From Senegalia massiliensis (GTDB taxonomy: Bacteria > Bacillota > Clostridia > Tissierellales > SIT17): a stretch of 64,000 nt of DNA. The translations under genes were made by a program, and so were the position numbers. This document shows, piece after piece, positions 41,732-50,617 of this stretch. How positions within the stretch are numbered: position 1 is the stretch's first letter; the number at the start of each line of letters is the position of its first letter. The DNA lies in assembly GCF_900626135.1 (NCBI RefSeq), contig NZ_LR130785.1, forward strand, positions 1,087,241 to 1,151,240. The letters run 5' to 3'. The notes beneath the pieces were generated by a model, which saw nothing but the letters and a program-made list of their open reading frames with translations, was not told the origin of the DNA and did no database searches.

Positions 41732-42309
41732 TAACAGCTATAATAATGGTATCAGGATTTTCAAAGAGAATGACTTGTGATAAATTATTTTTAAAAGTGA
41801 ACTCTGAAACTTTAATAGAGAGAACAATAAAAAAGGTTAAAGGTTCTGAAGTTGATGACATAATTATCATTTATAGGGATAAGAGAATAAAAGATATTGC
41901 TAAAAATCAAGGTATTATTTCAATATATAATAATAATGCAGAAAAAGGACAAAGTGAATCTATAAAACTAGGAATAAAAGAAGCAGATGAAAGAACAAAA
42001 GGTTTCATATTTTTTGTAGGAGATCAACCTTTTTTATCAATAGAAGTTATAAATAAGATTATAATTGAATTTAAGAAAAAGACAGAAAAAATAATAATTC
42101 CTCTTTATAATGGTAAAAGAGGAAATCCTATTATATTTCCAGCTTATTTGAAAAAAGAGTTATTATTGATTAATGGGGATATAGGAGGGAGAGAAGTGAT
42201 AAAAGATAACTTTGATATTGTAAATTACATAAAAATTCATGATAAATATCTAGGTATAGATATAGATACAATTGAAGATTATAAAAAAATAATAGATAAA
42301 GGAGAATAA
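41728..42309 (+). CDS. MocA/MobA-like nucleotidyltransferase for molybdenum hydroxylase cofactor
   Basis: A 193-residue NTP-transferase-fold protein. The N-terminal nucleotide-binding pattern is MVSGFSKRMTCDKLFLKV (consensus LxxGxSxRMGxxK, with Thr-Cys in place of Gly), followed by the metal-binding GDQPFLS near residue 95 and RGNPIIFP near 130. Such MocA-like proteins convert Mo-molybdopterin to the cytosine (MCD) or guanine dinucleotide form, and YgfJ subtypes accompany selenium-dependent hydroxylases. It overlaps yqeC by four bases (ATGA) and precedes xdhC by four. MCD versus MGD cannot be assigned by eye. Confidence 0.9.
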   Translation: MITAIIMVSGFSKRMTCDKLFLKVNSETLIERTIKKVKGSEVDDIIIIYRDKRIKDIAKNQGIISIYNNNAEKGQSESIKLGIKEADERTKGFIFFVGDQPFLSIEVINKIIIEFKKKTEKIIIPLYNGKRGNPIIFPAYLKKELLLINGDIGGREVIKDNFDIVNYIKIHDKYLGIDIDTIEDYKKIIDKGE

Positions 42310-42313
42310 AAGA

Positions 42314-43120
42314 ATGTATGAGATTGAATATATTGAAGAAGTTAAAAAAGAAATTCAAATGAATAAAAAAGTGGCACTTGCCATAATAACTGATTCAAAA
42401 GGTTCAACCCCTAGAGAAAATGGTGCAATGATGGTAATAAAAGAAGATGAATCAATTGTAGGCACAATAGGGGGAGGGAAAATTGAATATGATGTATTAA
42501 AACGTGCTAAAGAATGTTTAGAAACAGGAGAAAGTAAAAAATATAATTATGAACTTACTGAAAAAGGCGAATTAGGTATGACTTGTGGAGGACAAGCTGA
42601 AATTTTTATAAAAGTATTTAATAAAAAAAATATATTACTCATAGTAGGTGGAGGTCATATAGCTCAAAGATTATATAAATTAGGTGAATTTCTAGATTTT
42701 AAAACAGTAGTATTTGAAACTAGAAAAGAAATAATAGAAAGTGATATTTTTCCAGGTAGTGTAGAACTTAAAACAGGTGATATAATAGAAGAATTAAACA
42801 ACTATCCAATATCTGACAATTCATATATCGTACTTGTAAGTAAAGGTCATAAAGACGATTTAAAGGCTTTGAGAGAAGTTTATGATAGTGAAGCTAAATA
42901 TATAGGTATGATAGGAAGTATAAGAAAATGCAAAAATATGATTGACACTTTAGTTAAAGAAGGTATAGAAAGAGAAAAATTAAAAAAAGTATTTGCCCCA
43001 ATAGGATTGGATCTTGGGGGAGAAACCCCAGAAGAAATTGCATTTTCTATAATGAGTCAAATCTTAGCTGTAAAAAATGAATCAACAGCTAAAAGTATGA
43101 AGTATAACTTTTTTAAATAA
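42314..43120 (+). CDS. xdhC: XdhC-family molybdenum cofactor maturation protein
   Basis: A 268-residue protein of the XdhC/CoxI family, which binds and protects Mo cofactor and delivers it, sulfurated or selenated, to hydroxylases. The N-terminal part carries DSKGSTPRENGAMMVI and GTIGGGKIEYDVL near residues 27-60; the C-terminal Rossmann domain has VGGGHIAQRLYKLG near 115 and IGMIGSIRKCK near 200, ending with APIGLDLGGETPEEIA. It is the last gene of the yqeB-yqeC-mocA-xdhC string. The set strongly supports activity of the fused hydroxylase upstream. A modest terminator follows. Confidence 0.93.
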   Translation: MYEIEYIEEVKKEIQMNKKVALAIITDSKGSTPRENGAMMVIKEDESIVGTIGGGKIEYDVLKRAKECLETGESKKYNYELTEKGELGMTCGGQAEIFIKVFNKKNILLIVGGGHIAQRLYKLGEFLDFKTVVFETRKEIIESDIFPGSVELKTGDIIEELNNYPISDNSYIVLVSKGHKDDLKALREVYDSEAKYIGMIGSIRKCKNMIDTLVKEGIEREKLKKVFAPIGLDLGGETPEEIAFSIMSQILAVKNESTAKSMKYNFFK

Positions 43121-43146
43121 GCGGACTTTCTAGTTCGTTTATTTTG
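43119..43146 (+). terminator. Probable terminator after xdhC
   Basis: AAGCGGACT (43119-43127) pairs with AGTTCGTTT (43132-43140), including two G-U pairs, followed by ATTTTG. It is a weaker terminator than others in the window. Confidence 0.5.
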
Positions 43147-43188
43147 TTATATACTACTTGTTAGTATATTTAAAGAAGGGATGTAAAT

Positions 43189-44142
43189 ATGGGAGAAATT
43201 ATATCAAAAGTAATACCAATATTTTTGCTTATAGCACTTGGGTATATTATAAAACAAAAAAACTTAGTTAAACAAGAATCGATGGATGAATTTAAAAATG
43301 GAGTCATAAATATAGCACTACCTGCATTATTATTTATTACTTTTAGAGATATGACTCTTAAAAAGGAGTATTTTTTAGTTATATTCGTAGTATTTATATT
43401 ACTTATTATATTATATATTATAGGTAATTTATTAAATAGAATTAAATCTATATCTCATCCATTAGTGCCATTTATAGTTACTTCATTTACTTTTGGACTT
43501 TTAGGAATACCTTTATTTAGCTCTGTATTTGGAGTTGAAAATTTAGAAAAAATATCAATATTTGGAGTAGCTCATGAATTCTTTATATGGTTTATATTTT
43601 ATACCTTATTAAAAATGAAATTTAATAATGAAAGATTTTCCATAGATACAATTAAAGGTTTTTTAAATTCACCTCTTATAATTTCAATTATTTTAGGATT
43701 ATTGTTAAATATTATGAAGTTGGAAAAAATATTTTTTGAAAACACCCTTTTTATGGGAGTAGATATTACATTAAATTATTTATCAAGTCTTGCAACTCCT
43801 ATTATACTTATTATTATAGGGTTTGGACTTAAAATAAATAAAATATACATAAAACAAAGTATGAAATTATTCCTTATAAGAATTATAACTATACTAATTA
43901 TGGGATATATTTTTAAAATATTTATAATAAACAGAATTATAACTAACGATCCGTTATTTGATTATGCCTACTTTACATTTTTAATATTACCACCACCCTA
44001 TTCATTATCCATATTTGTAGATAAATATGCTAATAGAGAATATAGTGAAATAGCGAATAATGTAGTTGTAATTCATACAATAGCATGTATTACAATTTTT
44101 GTATTATTTGTTTTAACATTTGTAGGGGAAAATCTATATTAA
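43189..44142 (+). CDS. AEC-family (auxin efflux carrier-like) transporter
   Basis: A 317-residue membrane protein with about ten hydrophobic segments in two halves, the AEC/malate permease pattern. Visible features are IFLLIALGYIIKQKNLV at the N-terminus, FKNGVINIALPALLFITF near residue 34, and PIILIIIGFGLK near 198. AEC proteins export or exchange organic acids, amino acids or related anions. It starts 68 bases after xdhC, past a weak terminator, so it may share in the purine locus, for example moving a carboxylate product, but that is only positional. AAGAAGGGATG precedes ATG 43189. Confidence 0.85.
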   Translation: MGEIISKVIPIFLLIALGYIIKQKNLVKQESMDEFKNGVINIALPALLFITFRDMTLKKEYFLVIFVVFILLIILYIIGNLLNRIKSISHPLVPFIVTSFTFGLLGIPLFSSVFGVENLEKISIFGVAHEFFIWFIFYTLLKMKFNNERFSIDTIKGFLNSPLIISIILGLLLNIMKLEKIFFENTLFMGVDITLNYLSSLATPIILIIIGFGLKINKIYIKQSMKLFLIRIITILIMGYIFKIFIINRIITNDPLFDYAYFTFLILPPPYSLSIFVDKYANREYSEIANNVVVIHTIACITIFVLFVLTFVGENLY

Positions 44143-44244
44143 AAAGGAATTAAATCAAGATGTAGTAGAGAATAATGATAACTTGTAAACTAGGGTTATT
44201 AAAGTATATAATCTATGTATAGAAATATATAGGAGGCGAACTTT

Positions 44245-45789
44245 TTGAGTAAGACAGATATATCGTATGAAATGGAAAGATTATTAAATTTTGCATATCA
44301 AAATGATATGATTGAAAAGTTAGACATGGTTCAAATGAGAAATAATTTAATGGAGTTATTGAAAATTGAAGAACCTTATAATGGCGAATTTAAAGATGAA
44401 ATATTACATAGTCCTGTAGATATATTAGAAAATATATTGGATTATGCCTATGAAGAAGGAATAATAGAAAGAAATACAACATCTATGAGAGACTTATTAG
44501 ATGCAAAGATTATGGGGATATTAATTCCACGACAATCAGATATTGCAAATAAATTTTGGAGTACTGAAAAAAATTCTGGAATAGAAAAAGCTACTAAAGA
44601 TTATTATAAAATGTCAAAGGCGTCTAATTATATAAGAATGGATAGAATAAATAAAAACTTATACTGGAAGACAAATACAGAATATGGTGATTTAGAAATT
44701 ACTATAAATCTATCTAAACCAGAAAAAGATCCAAAGGATATTGCACTTGCAAAACTGCAAGCAAAAAAATCATATCCTAAATGTCTATTATGTTTAGAAA
44801 ATGTAGGATATAAAGGTGGAATAAATCATCCAGCACGTCAAAATCATAGGGTCATACCTATAAAATTAAATGATGAAAATTGGTATATGCAATATTCGCC
44901 ATATGTTTATTATAATGAACATAGTATTATATTTAAAGAAACTCATGAACCTATGAGTATTACAAAAAATACTTTTAATAGGTTATTAGATTTTATAGAA
45001 AAGGTACCACACTATTTTATAGGTTCAAATGCAGATTTGCCAATTGTAGGAGGTTCTATACTTAGTCATGAGCATTTTCAAGGTGGAAATCATAAATTTG
45101 CTATGGAAAAAGCTAATATAGAGTTACAGTTTAAATCTAATGAATTCAAAAATGTTAAGATAGGCATAGTAAAATGGCCAATGTCAGTTATTAGATTATC
45201 TGGGAAAGATAAAAAAGATATAGTGGAGTTATCATCTAAGCTATTAAATTCTTGGAGGAATTATAACGATGAAAATATAGATATACTATCTTTTTCAGAA
45301 GGAGAACCTCATAATACTATAACTCCTATAGCAAGAAAGAATTCAAATGATGAATATGAATTAGATTTGGTTTTAAGAAATAATAGAACAAATGAAAAGT
45401 ACACAAAAGGAATTTTTCATCCTCATCAAAGACTACATCATATAAAGAAAGAAAATATAGGATTAATTGAAGTTATGGGACTTGCAGTACTTCCAGGAAG
45501 ACTTGAAAAAGAAATAGAAAAAATTGAAGATATTCTTTTAAATAATAAACTTATAGATAACTTAGAACAATATGAGCAAATACAAAAACATAAGGATTGG
45601 ATAATTGAGTTAGTAGATAAATATGGTACTATAAATAATACAGATAAAGCAAGAGAGATATTAGAAAAAGAAGTTGGAATGAAGTTTTTAGATGTATTAA
45701 AAGATGCTGGAGTATATAAAAGAACCCAAGAAGGGAAAAAAGCTTTTATTAGATTTATGAAATATAATAATTTTGATATTATTGGTTAA
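44245..45789 (+). CDS. galT: Galactose-1-phosphate uridylyltransferase, GalT class 2
   Basis: A 514-residue enzyme of the Firmicute-type GalT family 2 that exchanges galactose-1-phosphate with UDP-glucose in the Leloir pathway. Conserved blocks include NLYWKTNTEYGDLEITINLS near residue 133, LCLENVGYKGGINHPARQNHR near 181-203 (in part) and the catalytic VGGSILSHEHFQGGNHKF region near 268-285. The start is TTG at 44245 behind AGGAGGCG. galK and galE are not beside it, so its role might be tied to other sugar metabolism; the sequence itself appears intact. A 12-bp terminator follows. Confidence 0.93.
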   Translation: MSKTDISYEMERLLNFAYQNDMIEKLDMVQMRNNLMELLKIEEPYNGEFKDEILHSPVDILENILDYAYEEGIIERNTTSMRDLLDAKIMGILIPRQSDIANKFWSTEKNSGIEKATKDYYKMSKASNYIRMDRINKNLYWKTNTEYGDLEITINLSKPEKDPKDIALAKLQAKKSYPKCLLCLENVGYKGGINHPARQNHRVIPIKLNDENWYMQYSPYVYYNEHSIIFKETHEPMSITKNTFNRLLDFIEKVPHYFIGSNADLPIVGGSILSHEHFQGGNHKFAMEKANIELQFKSNEFKNVKIGIVKWPMSVIRLSGKDKKDIVELSSKLLNSWRNYNDENIDILSFSEGEPHNTITPIARKNSNDEYELDLVLRNNRTNEKYTKGIFHPHQRLHHIKKENIGLIEVMGLAVLPGRLEKEIEKIEDILLNNKLIDNLEQYEQIQKHKDWIIELVDKYGTINNTDKAREILEKEVGMKFLDVLKDAGVYKRTQEGKKAFIRFMKYNNFDIIG

Positions 45790-45793
45790 ATTT

Positions 45794-45829
45794 TATGACT
45801 ACCTATTATAGGTAGTCATATCTATTTTT
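45794..45829 (+). terminator. Intrinsic terminator after galT
   Basis: TATGACTACCTA (45794-45805), loop of three, TAGGTAGTCATA (45809-45820), then a T-rich tail. Confidence 0.82.
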
Positions 45830-45885
45830 AACATAATATTTATACTCTGAATACAATATTATATGAAAATATTCGAGGTGATATT

Positions 45886-46842
45886 ATGTTAAATAATATA
45901 GATTTTTCTTATGTTATATCATTTTTTTTGTTATTTATTATTTTAATGATAATAGTTTATAAAAAATACAAAGAATATAGTAAAAATTTATTTGATAAAT
46001 ATAAAACCCCATTTGATAAAGAAAAGATAGATGAAATTATAGATATAAGTGGATATTCTTATGATGAAACACAAGATATATTTTTTTCTAATATAGATGC
46101 TTGGCAAAGAAAAATGGGATATTGTAGATTATATGATGAAGCTGCTGCACCACTAGGTATGATAATAGATTGTGAGCCAATATATTTTGAATATGATAAT
46201 AAAAGGTGGTTAATAGAATTTTGGAAAGGACAATATGATTTGTGTACTGGAGCTGAAATTGGCATATATTATACTACAGGTCCAGATTTAGATATACCTG
46301 ATTTTTTTAATGGTACTTTTTATAATGCTGTAAAGGATGAAGATTTCCTTGAAATGTCTTTTGTTCTGAAAAAAAATAATAGAACAATTCTTAAAAGAAA
46401 ATCTAGTCATTGGTGGTTAACAGGGTTTAGAGTTGGAGAATTTTCTGAACCAGAAGAACTTACTATGGATATAAAAATTGTATTTAAAAATAGAGATATG
46501 ACTAATAACTTCATAAAAGGATTAAGAAATGCTAATTATTCAAATACTGAAATAATTCAAAGAGGTAATATAATTAGATTGAAATTTGATAAGCCTCACG
46601 TAGAACAACCTTATACTAGAAATGAAAAAACAGATAAAGTTATTCAATTTAAAAATAAAGAATTATGTGATAAATATGAGTTATTAACAGAACCATATGA
46701 TACCTTCCCAGAAAAATTAGATATATTATATAAAAAGTCACCTGATTTATATAAAGAAGTTTTAAATATAGGTAGACCTAAAAAGTTAATTGAAATATAT
46801 AAAGAAATCCAGAAATATATTGATAGCAAAGAGGAAGACTAA
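45886..46842 (+). CDS. DUF4474-like membrane-anchored protein
   Basis: A 318-residue protein of unknown function. One membrane helix lies at residues 9-27 (VISFFLLFIILMIIVY), followed by a soluble domain with FFSNIDAWQRKMGYCRLYDEAA, PLGMIIDCEPIYFEYDNKRW and EFWKGQYDLCTGAEIGIY (quoted by segments), which I recognise as the DUF4474 pattern common in Clostridia. The soluble part should be cytoplasmic or external depending on topology; lysines after the helix favour the inside. Its stop lies one base before the metallophosphoesterase start, so the two are likely co-translated and may work together. Confidence 0.75.
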   Translation: MLNNIDFSYVISFFLLFIILMIIVYKKYKEYSKNLFDKYKTPFDKEKIDEIIDISGYSYDETQDIFFSNIDAWQRKMGYCRLYDEAAAPLGMIIDCEPIYFEYDNKRWLIEFWKGQYDLCTGAEIGIYYTTGPDLDIPDFFNGTFYNAVKDEDFLEMSFVLKKNNRTILKRKSSHWWLTGFRVGEFSEPEELTMDIKIVFKNRDMTNNFIKGLRNANYSNTEIIQRGNIIRLKFDKPHVEQPYTRNEKTDKVIQFKNKELCDKYELLTEPYDTFPEKLDILYKKSPDLYKEVLNIGRPKKLIEIYKEIQKYIDSKEED

Positions 46843-46843
46843 A

Positions 46844-47740
46844 ATGTATGGTCAAAAAAATTTATCTAAAGTTTATGAATCCTCTAAAGAAATATTATTT
46901 GATAATCATTCGAAAATAGTTATAATGAGTGATTGTCATAGAGGTGATGGTAGTTATGCTGATAACTTTTCTAAAAATAAGAATATTTATTTTGCGGCAT
47001 TATCTAAATATTTAAATAAAGGATATATCTATATTGAACTTGGAGATGGTGATGAACTTTGGGAAAATAATAATATTGATGATATTATTGATGCTAATCT
47101 AGATACCTTTTCTATATTATCCGAATTTTATAAGAGGAGAAGACTTTATTTTATATTTGGAAATCATGATATGATAAAAAAAGAACAAAAATACGTAAAA
47201 GAAAATTTATGTCAATTTTTAGGTCAAACTAATCAAGATTATATTACTCTCTTTGACAATATAAAAGTTCATGAAGGGCTAATATTGAAGCATAAGGTTA
47301 CAAAAGAAAAAATATTTTTAGTACATGGACATCAAGTTAGTTTTCTAGATTATAAATGGTGGAAAGCAAGAAGGTTTCTCGTGGGTAAATTATGGAAACA
47401 TTTAGAGTTGTTTGGTATAAATGATCCTACTAGTCCTGCTAAAAATTATTCTAAACGGCAATTAATAGATAAAAGAATAATTAAATGGGTTAAAGATAAT
47501 AAACAAATGCTTATTGCAGGTCATACCCACAAACCTATATTCCCAGAAGTAAACGATATACCATATTTCAATGATGGTAGTTGTGTACATCCAACTGGTA
47601 TCACTGCAATAGAGATTTCAAATGGATTTATTAGTTTAGTTAAGTGGGAGGTAAAATCAAAAACAGATGGCACACTATTTGTTGGAAGAGAAGTGATTTC
47701 TGGTCCAGAAAATTTAAAAGAATATTTCAAACTCGAATGA
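46844..47740 (+). CDS. Calcineurin-like metallophosphoesterase
   Basis: A 298-residue binuclear metallophosphoesterase. The signature motifs are in order: SDCHRGDG near residue 29 (D-x-H), ELGDGDELW near 69, FGNHDM near 104 (GNHD), LVHGHQVSF near 163, and AGHTHKPIFP near 223 (GHTH). All metal ligands are present, so it should be active; it resembles UDP-2,3-diacylglucosamine hydrolase-like and cyclic-nucleotide enzymes but the substrate is unknown. ATG 46844 follows the preceding stop by one base, with GAGGA at 46831. Its coupling with the DUF4474-like gene suggests a shared, perhaps envelope-related, function. Confidence 0.9.
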   Translation: MYGQKNLSKVYESSKEILFDNHSKIVIMSDCHRGDGSYADNFSKNKNIYFAALSKYLNKGYIYIELGDGDELWENNNIDDIIDANLDTFSILSEFYKRRRLYFIFGNHDMIKKEQKYVKENLCQFLGQTNQDYITLFDNIKVHEGLILKHKVTKEKIFLVHGHQVSFLDYKWWKARRFLVGKLWKHLELFGINDPTSPAKNYSKRQLIDKRIIKWVKDNKQMLIAGHTHKPIFPEVNDIPYFNDGSCVHPTGITAIEISNGFISLVKWEVKSKTDGTLFVGREVISGPENLKEYFKLE

Positions 47741-47819
47741 ATATTCTTACGATTGCAAATATTTATGATATAATATTTATATTGATAAAATAGATATAAA
47801 AGATGGAAAGAGGGATAAA

Positions 47820-49628
47820 ATGAGTAAATTAAAGAACAGAAGTGAAGTAGATAAGTCACTTACTTGGGATTTATCAGATATTTTCAGTTCAGAGGGGGAA
47901 TATGAAAAAACACTTGAAAATGTGGTAAAAGAATCTAAATTAATTGAAAAAGAATATAAAGGTAAATTAGATAATTCATCAACTATATTAATTTGTCTTG
48001 AAAAATATGAGAAAGTATATGAAAATGTAATATTAACAAGTAATTATGCTTATCTTGCAGTTTCAGTTGATCAAACGGATTCAGGTATGCAAACTTTATT
48101 TAATAAGAACAATAGTTTGATTTCAGAAATTTTAAGTAGACTTACATTTATAGAAAGTGAACTAAAAGAAGTAAAAGAAAATATATTAGATGAGTCTATA
48201 AATAAAACAGATAAATATAAAAATTATTTAAAAGATATAAAAAGAAGTAAACCTTATACACTTGATCCAGAAGTTGAAAAATCATTTGCAAGTCTTTCAC
48301 CAATTTTAGATTCTCCAGAAAATATATATAGTCAAGCAAAACTTGCTGATATGGATTTTCCAAGTTTTGAAGTCAATGGAGTTGAATACCCACTTAGTTT
48401 TGTACTTTATGAAAACTCTTATCAAGGAAATAAAGATACAGATTTAAGAAGAAAAGCATTTGATCTATTTTCAAATAAGATAGGTGAATATAAAAATACA
48501 ATAGCCACTGCATATCAGACTCAAATACAAAAAGAAAAAATAATGAGTTCCATGAGAGGTTTTAATTCTGTATTTGAATATTTACTTTTTGACCAAAAAG
48601 TAGATAGAGAGCTTTATGATAGACAGATAGATATAATTATGGAAAAATTAACTCCTCATATGAGAAAGTATGCTAAATTAATAAAGAGAATATATAATTT
48701 AGATGAAATTACCTTTGCAGATTTAAAAGTTTCTATTGATCCTGATTATGACCCTGAAGTTACAATAGAAGAGTCTAAAGAGTATATAAAAGGTGCATTA
48801 TCAGTTATGGGAGAAGACTATTTAAATATGGTTATGAAATCATATGATGAAAGATGGGTAGATTTTGCTCAAAATAAAGGGAAATCTACAGGAGGTTTTT
48901 GTGCAACTCCTTTTGGAGTTCATCCATATATATTATTATCTTGGAATGGTCTTATGAGTGAAGTATTTACTTTGGTTCATGAATTGGGTCATGGCGGTCA
49001 CTTCTTACTTTCTCAAGAAAATAATAATGTATTCGATGAATCACCTTCACTTTATTTTATAGAGGCACCTTCAACTATAAATGAAATGCTTTTAAGTAAT
49101 TATTTGATAAATAAAGAAGATGATCCTAGATTTAAAAGATGGGTTTTATCTTCAATGATTACAAACACTTATTTCCATAATTTTGTGACTCATTTATTAG
49201 AGGCACATTATCAAAGAGAAGTTTACAAAATTATTGATAGAGGAGAAAGTGTATATGCAGAAAAATTAAGTGAAATAAAAAGAAATACATTAGAAAAGTT
49301 TTGGGGAGAAGATGTAAAGATAAATAAAGGAGCAGAGTTAACTTGGATGAGACAGCCTCATTATTATATGGGACTTTATCCATATACTTATAGTGCTGGA
49401 CTTACTGTAGCTACAGAAGTTAGTAAAAGAATATTAAATGAAGGAGAAAAAGCAGTAGAAGATTGGTTAAATGTATTAAAAGCAGGTGGAACAAAAACAC
49501 CAGTAGAACTTGCAAAAATGGCAGGAGTAGATATTACCACTGATAAACCTTTAAATGAAACAATAGATTATATTGGAAAGGTTATTGATGAAATAATTGA
49601 ACTTACAAATCAAATAGAAGGAAATTAA
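47820..49628 (+). CDS. pepF: Oligoendopeptidase F (M3B metallopeptidase)
   Basis: A 602-residue zinc endopeptidase that degrades 7-17-residue peptides in the cytoplasm. It has the N-terminal helical domain beginning KSLTWDLSDIF, and the catalytic zinc motif HELGH in LVHELGHGGHFLLS near residue 387, followed by the downstream Glu in EAPSTINEMLLSNYL. Length is typical of PepF. AGAGGGATAAA precedes ATG 47820. A peptidase like this would be expected in an amino-acid fermenting anaerobe, to complete peptide breakdown; the gene appears monocistronic or leads into the FAH-family gene 34 bases on. Confidence 0.95.
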   Translation: MSKLKNRSEVDKSLTWDLSDIFSSEGEYEKTLENVVKESKLIEKEYKGKLDNSSTILICLEKYEKVYENVILTSNYAYLAVSVDQTDSGMQTLFNKNNSLISEILSRLTFIESELKEVKENILDESINKTDKYKNYLKDIKRSKPYTLDPEVEKSFASLSPILDSPENIYSQAKLADMDFPSFEVNGVEYPLSFVLYENSYQGNKDTDLRRKAFDLFSNKIGEYKNTIATAYQTQIQKEKIMSSMRGFNSVFEYLLFDQKVDRELYDRQIDIIMEKLTPHMRKYAKLIKRIYNLDEITFADLKVSIDPDYDPEVTIEESKEYIKGALSVMGEDYLNMVMKSYDERWVDFAQNKGKSTGGFCATPFGVHPYILLSWNGLMSEVFTLVHELGHGGHFLLSQENNNVFDESPSLYFIEAPSTINEMLLSNYLINKEDDPRFKRWVLSSMITNTYFHNFVTHLLEAHYQREVYKIIDRGESVYAEKLSEIKRNTLEKFWGEDVKINKGAELTWMRQPHYYMGLYPYTYSAGLTVATEVSKRILNEGEKAVEDWLNVLKAGGTKTPVELAKMAGVDITTDKPLNETIDYIGKVIDEIIELTNQIEGN

Positions 49629-49662
49629 AGTACAAATTTATATGTTATTAGGAGGATAATAT

Positions 49663-50529
49663 TTGAAGATTATTACATTTCTATATAATAATAAAGAAGA
49701 AATTGGTATTTTTACTAATGAGGGTATTTTAAATATAAATGAAATTAGTTTATCAAAAAATTTTTCAGATATGATAGATTTCATAAAAAATAGTACAGAA
49801 GATGATTTGAAAATTATAAAAGAAAGTAAACCTAATATTAATATAGATGACATCAAATTACTTTCACCTATAATAAGACCGGTTCACGATATAATTTGTG
49901 TTGGGAGAAATTATATGGATCATATTAAAGAAATAAATAAAGATAATGAAGAAATAGATTTGAAAAATTTTAAATTAAACTATTTTAGTAAAAGAGCAAA
50001 TACAATAAGGTCTACAAAAGAAGATATAAATGGAAGATTTGATTTGGATTCTAAAATTGATTATGAAGCAGAGCTTGCAGTTATTATTGGAAAAAAAGCT
50101 AAAAATATTAAAAGAGAAAATATTAAAGAATATATATTTGGATTTTCTATTTTTAATGATTTAACTTCTAGAAAAATTCAAAAAGAGCATAAACAATGGT
50201 TTTTAGGTAAGAGTTTAGATGATTATTCAATACTTGGACCATTTATTGTAACGATAGATGAATTTAAGTTTCCTATAGAGTTAGATATACAATCTAAAGT
50301 AAATGGAGAAATAAGACAAAATTCAAACACTAAATATATGATAAAAACTATAGAAGATATAATAGTAGAGTTATCTTCTCACATGACTTTAGAGCCTGGA
50401 GATATTATTTCTACAGGGACACCTTCTGGAGTAGGCATGGGATTTAATCCTCCAAAATTTTTAAAATCAGGAGATATAGTTGAGTGTAGTATAGAGCAAA
50501 TTGGAGTCCTGGAGACTAGAATAAAATAA
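49663..50529 (+). CDS. Fumarylacetoacetate hydrolase (FAH) family protein
   Basis: A 288-residue enzyme of the FAH superfamily, whose members hydrolyse or decarboxylate acylpyruvates and related oxo-acids with Mg2+. Conserved elements: CVGRNYMDHIKEIN near residue 82, DYEAELAVIIGKKAKN near 128-143 (the Glu metal ligands), GKSLDDYSILGPFIV near 186, and STGTPSGVGMGFNPP near 250. The N-terminal 70 residues form the small cap domain. TTG 49663 follows AGGAGG. No specific pathway gene is next to it, so the substrate is left open; oxaloacetate decarboxylase/tautomerase-like activity is a common possibility. Confidence 0.92.
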   Translation: MKIITFLYNNKEEIGIFTNEGILNINEISLSKNFSDMIDFIKNSTEDDLKIIKESKPNINIDDIKLLSPIIRPVHDIICVGRNYMDHIKEINKDNEEIDLKNFKLNYFSKRANTIRSTKEDINGRFDLDSKIDYEAELAVIIGKKAKNIKRENIKEYIFGFSIFNDLTSRKIQKEHKQWFLGKSLDDYSILGPFIVTIDEFKFPIELDIQSKVNGEIRQNSNTKYMIKTIEDIIVELSSHMTLEPGDIISTGTPSGVGMGFNPPKFLKSGDIVECSIEQIGVLETRIK

Positions 50530-50617
50530 AACATCTAAGATAGTTGGAAAGATAGTATCTCAAAATAATAACCTTTAGCATATATTATACTAAGTCATAT
50601 TTTGGAGGTTATTATGT

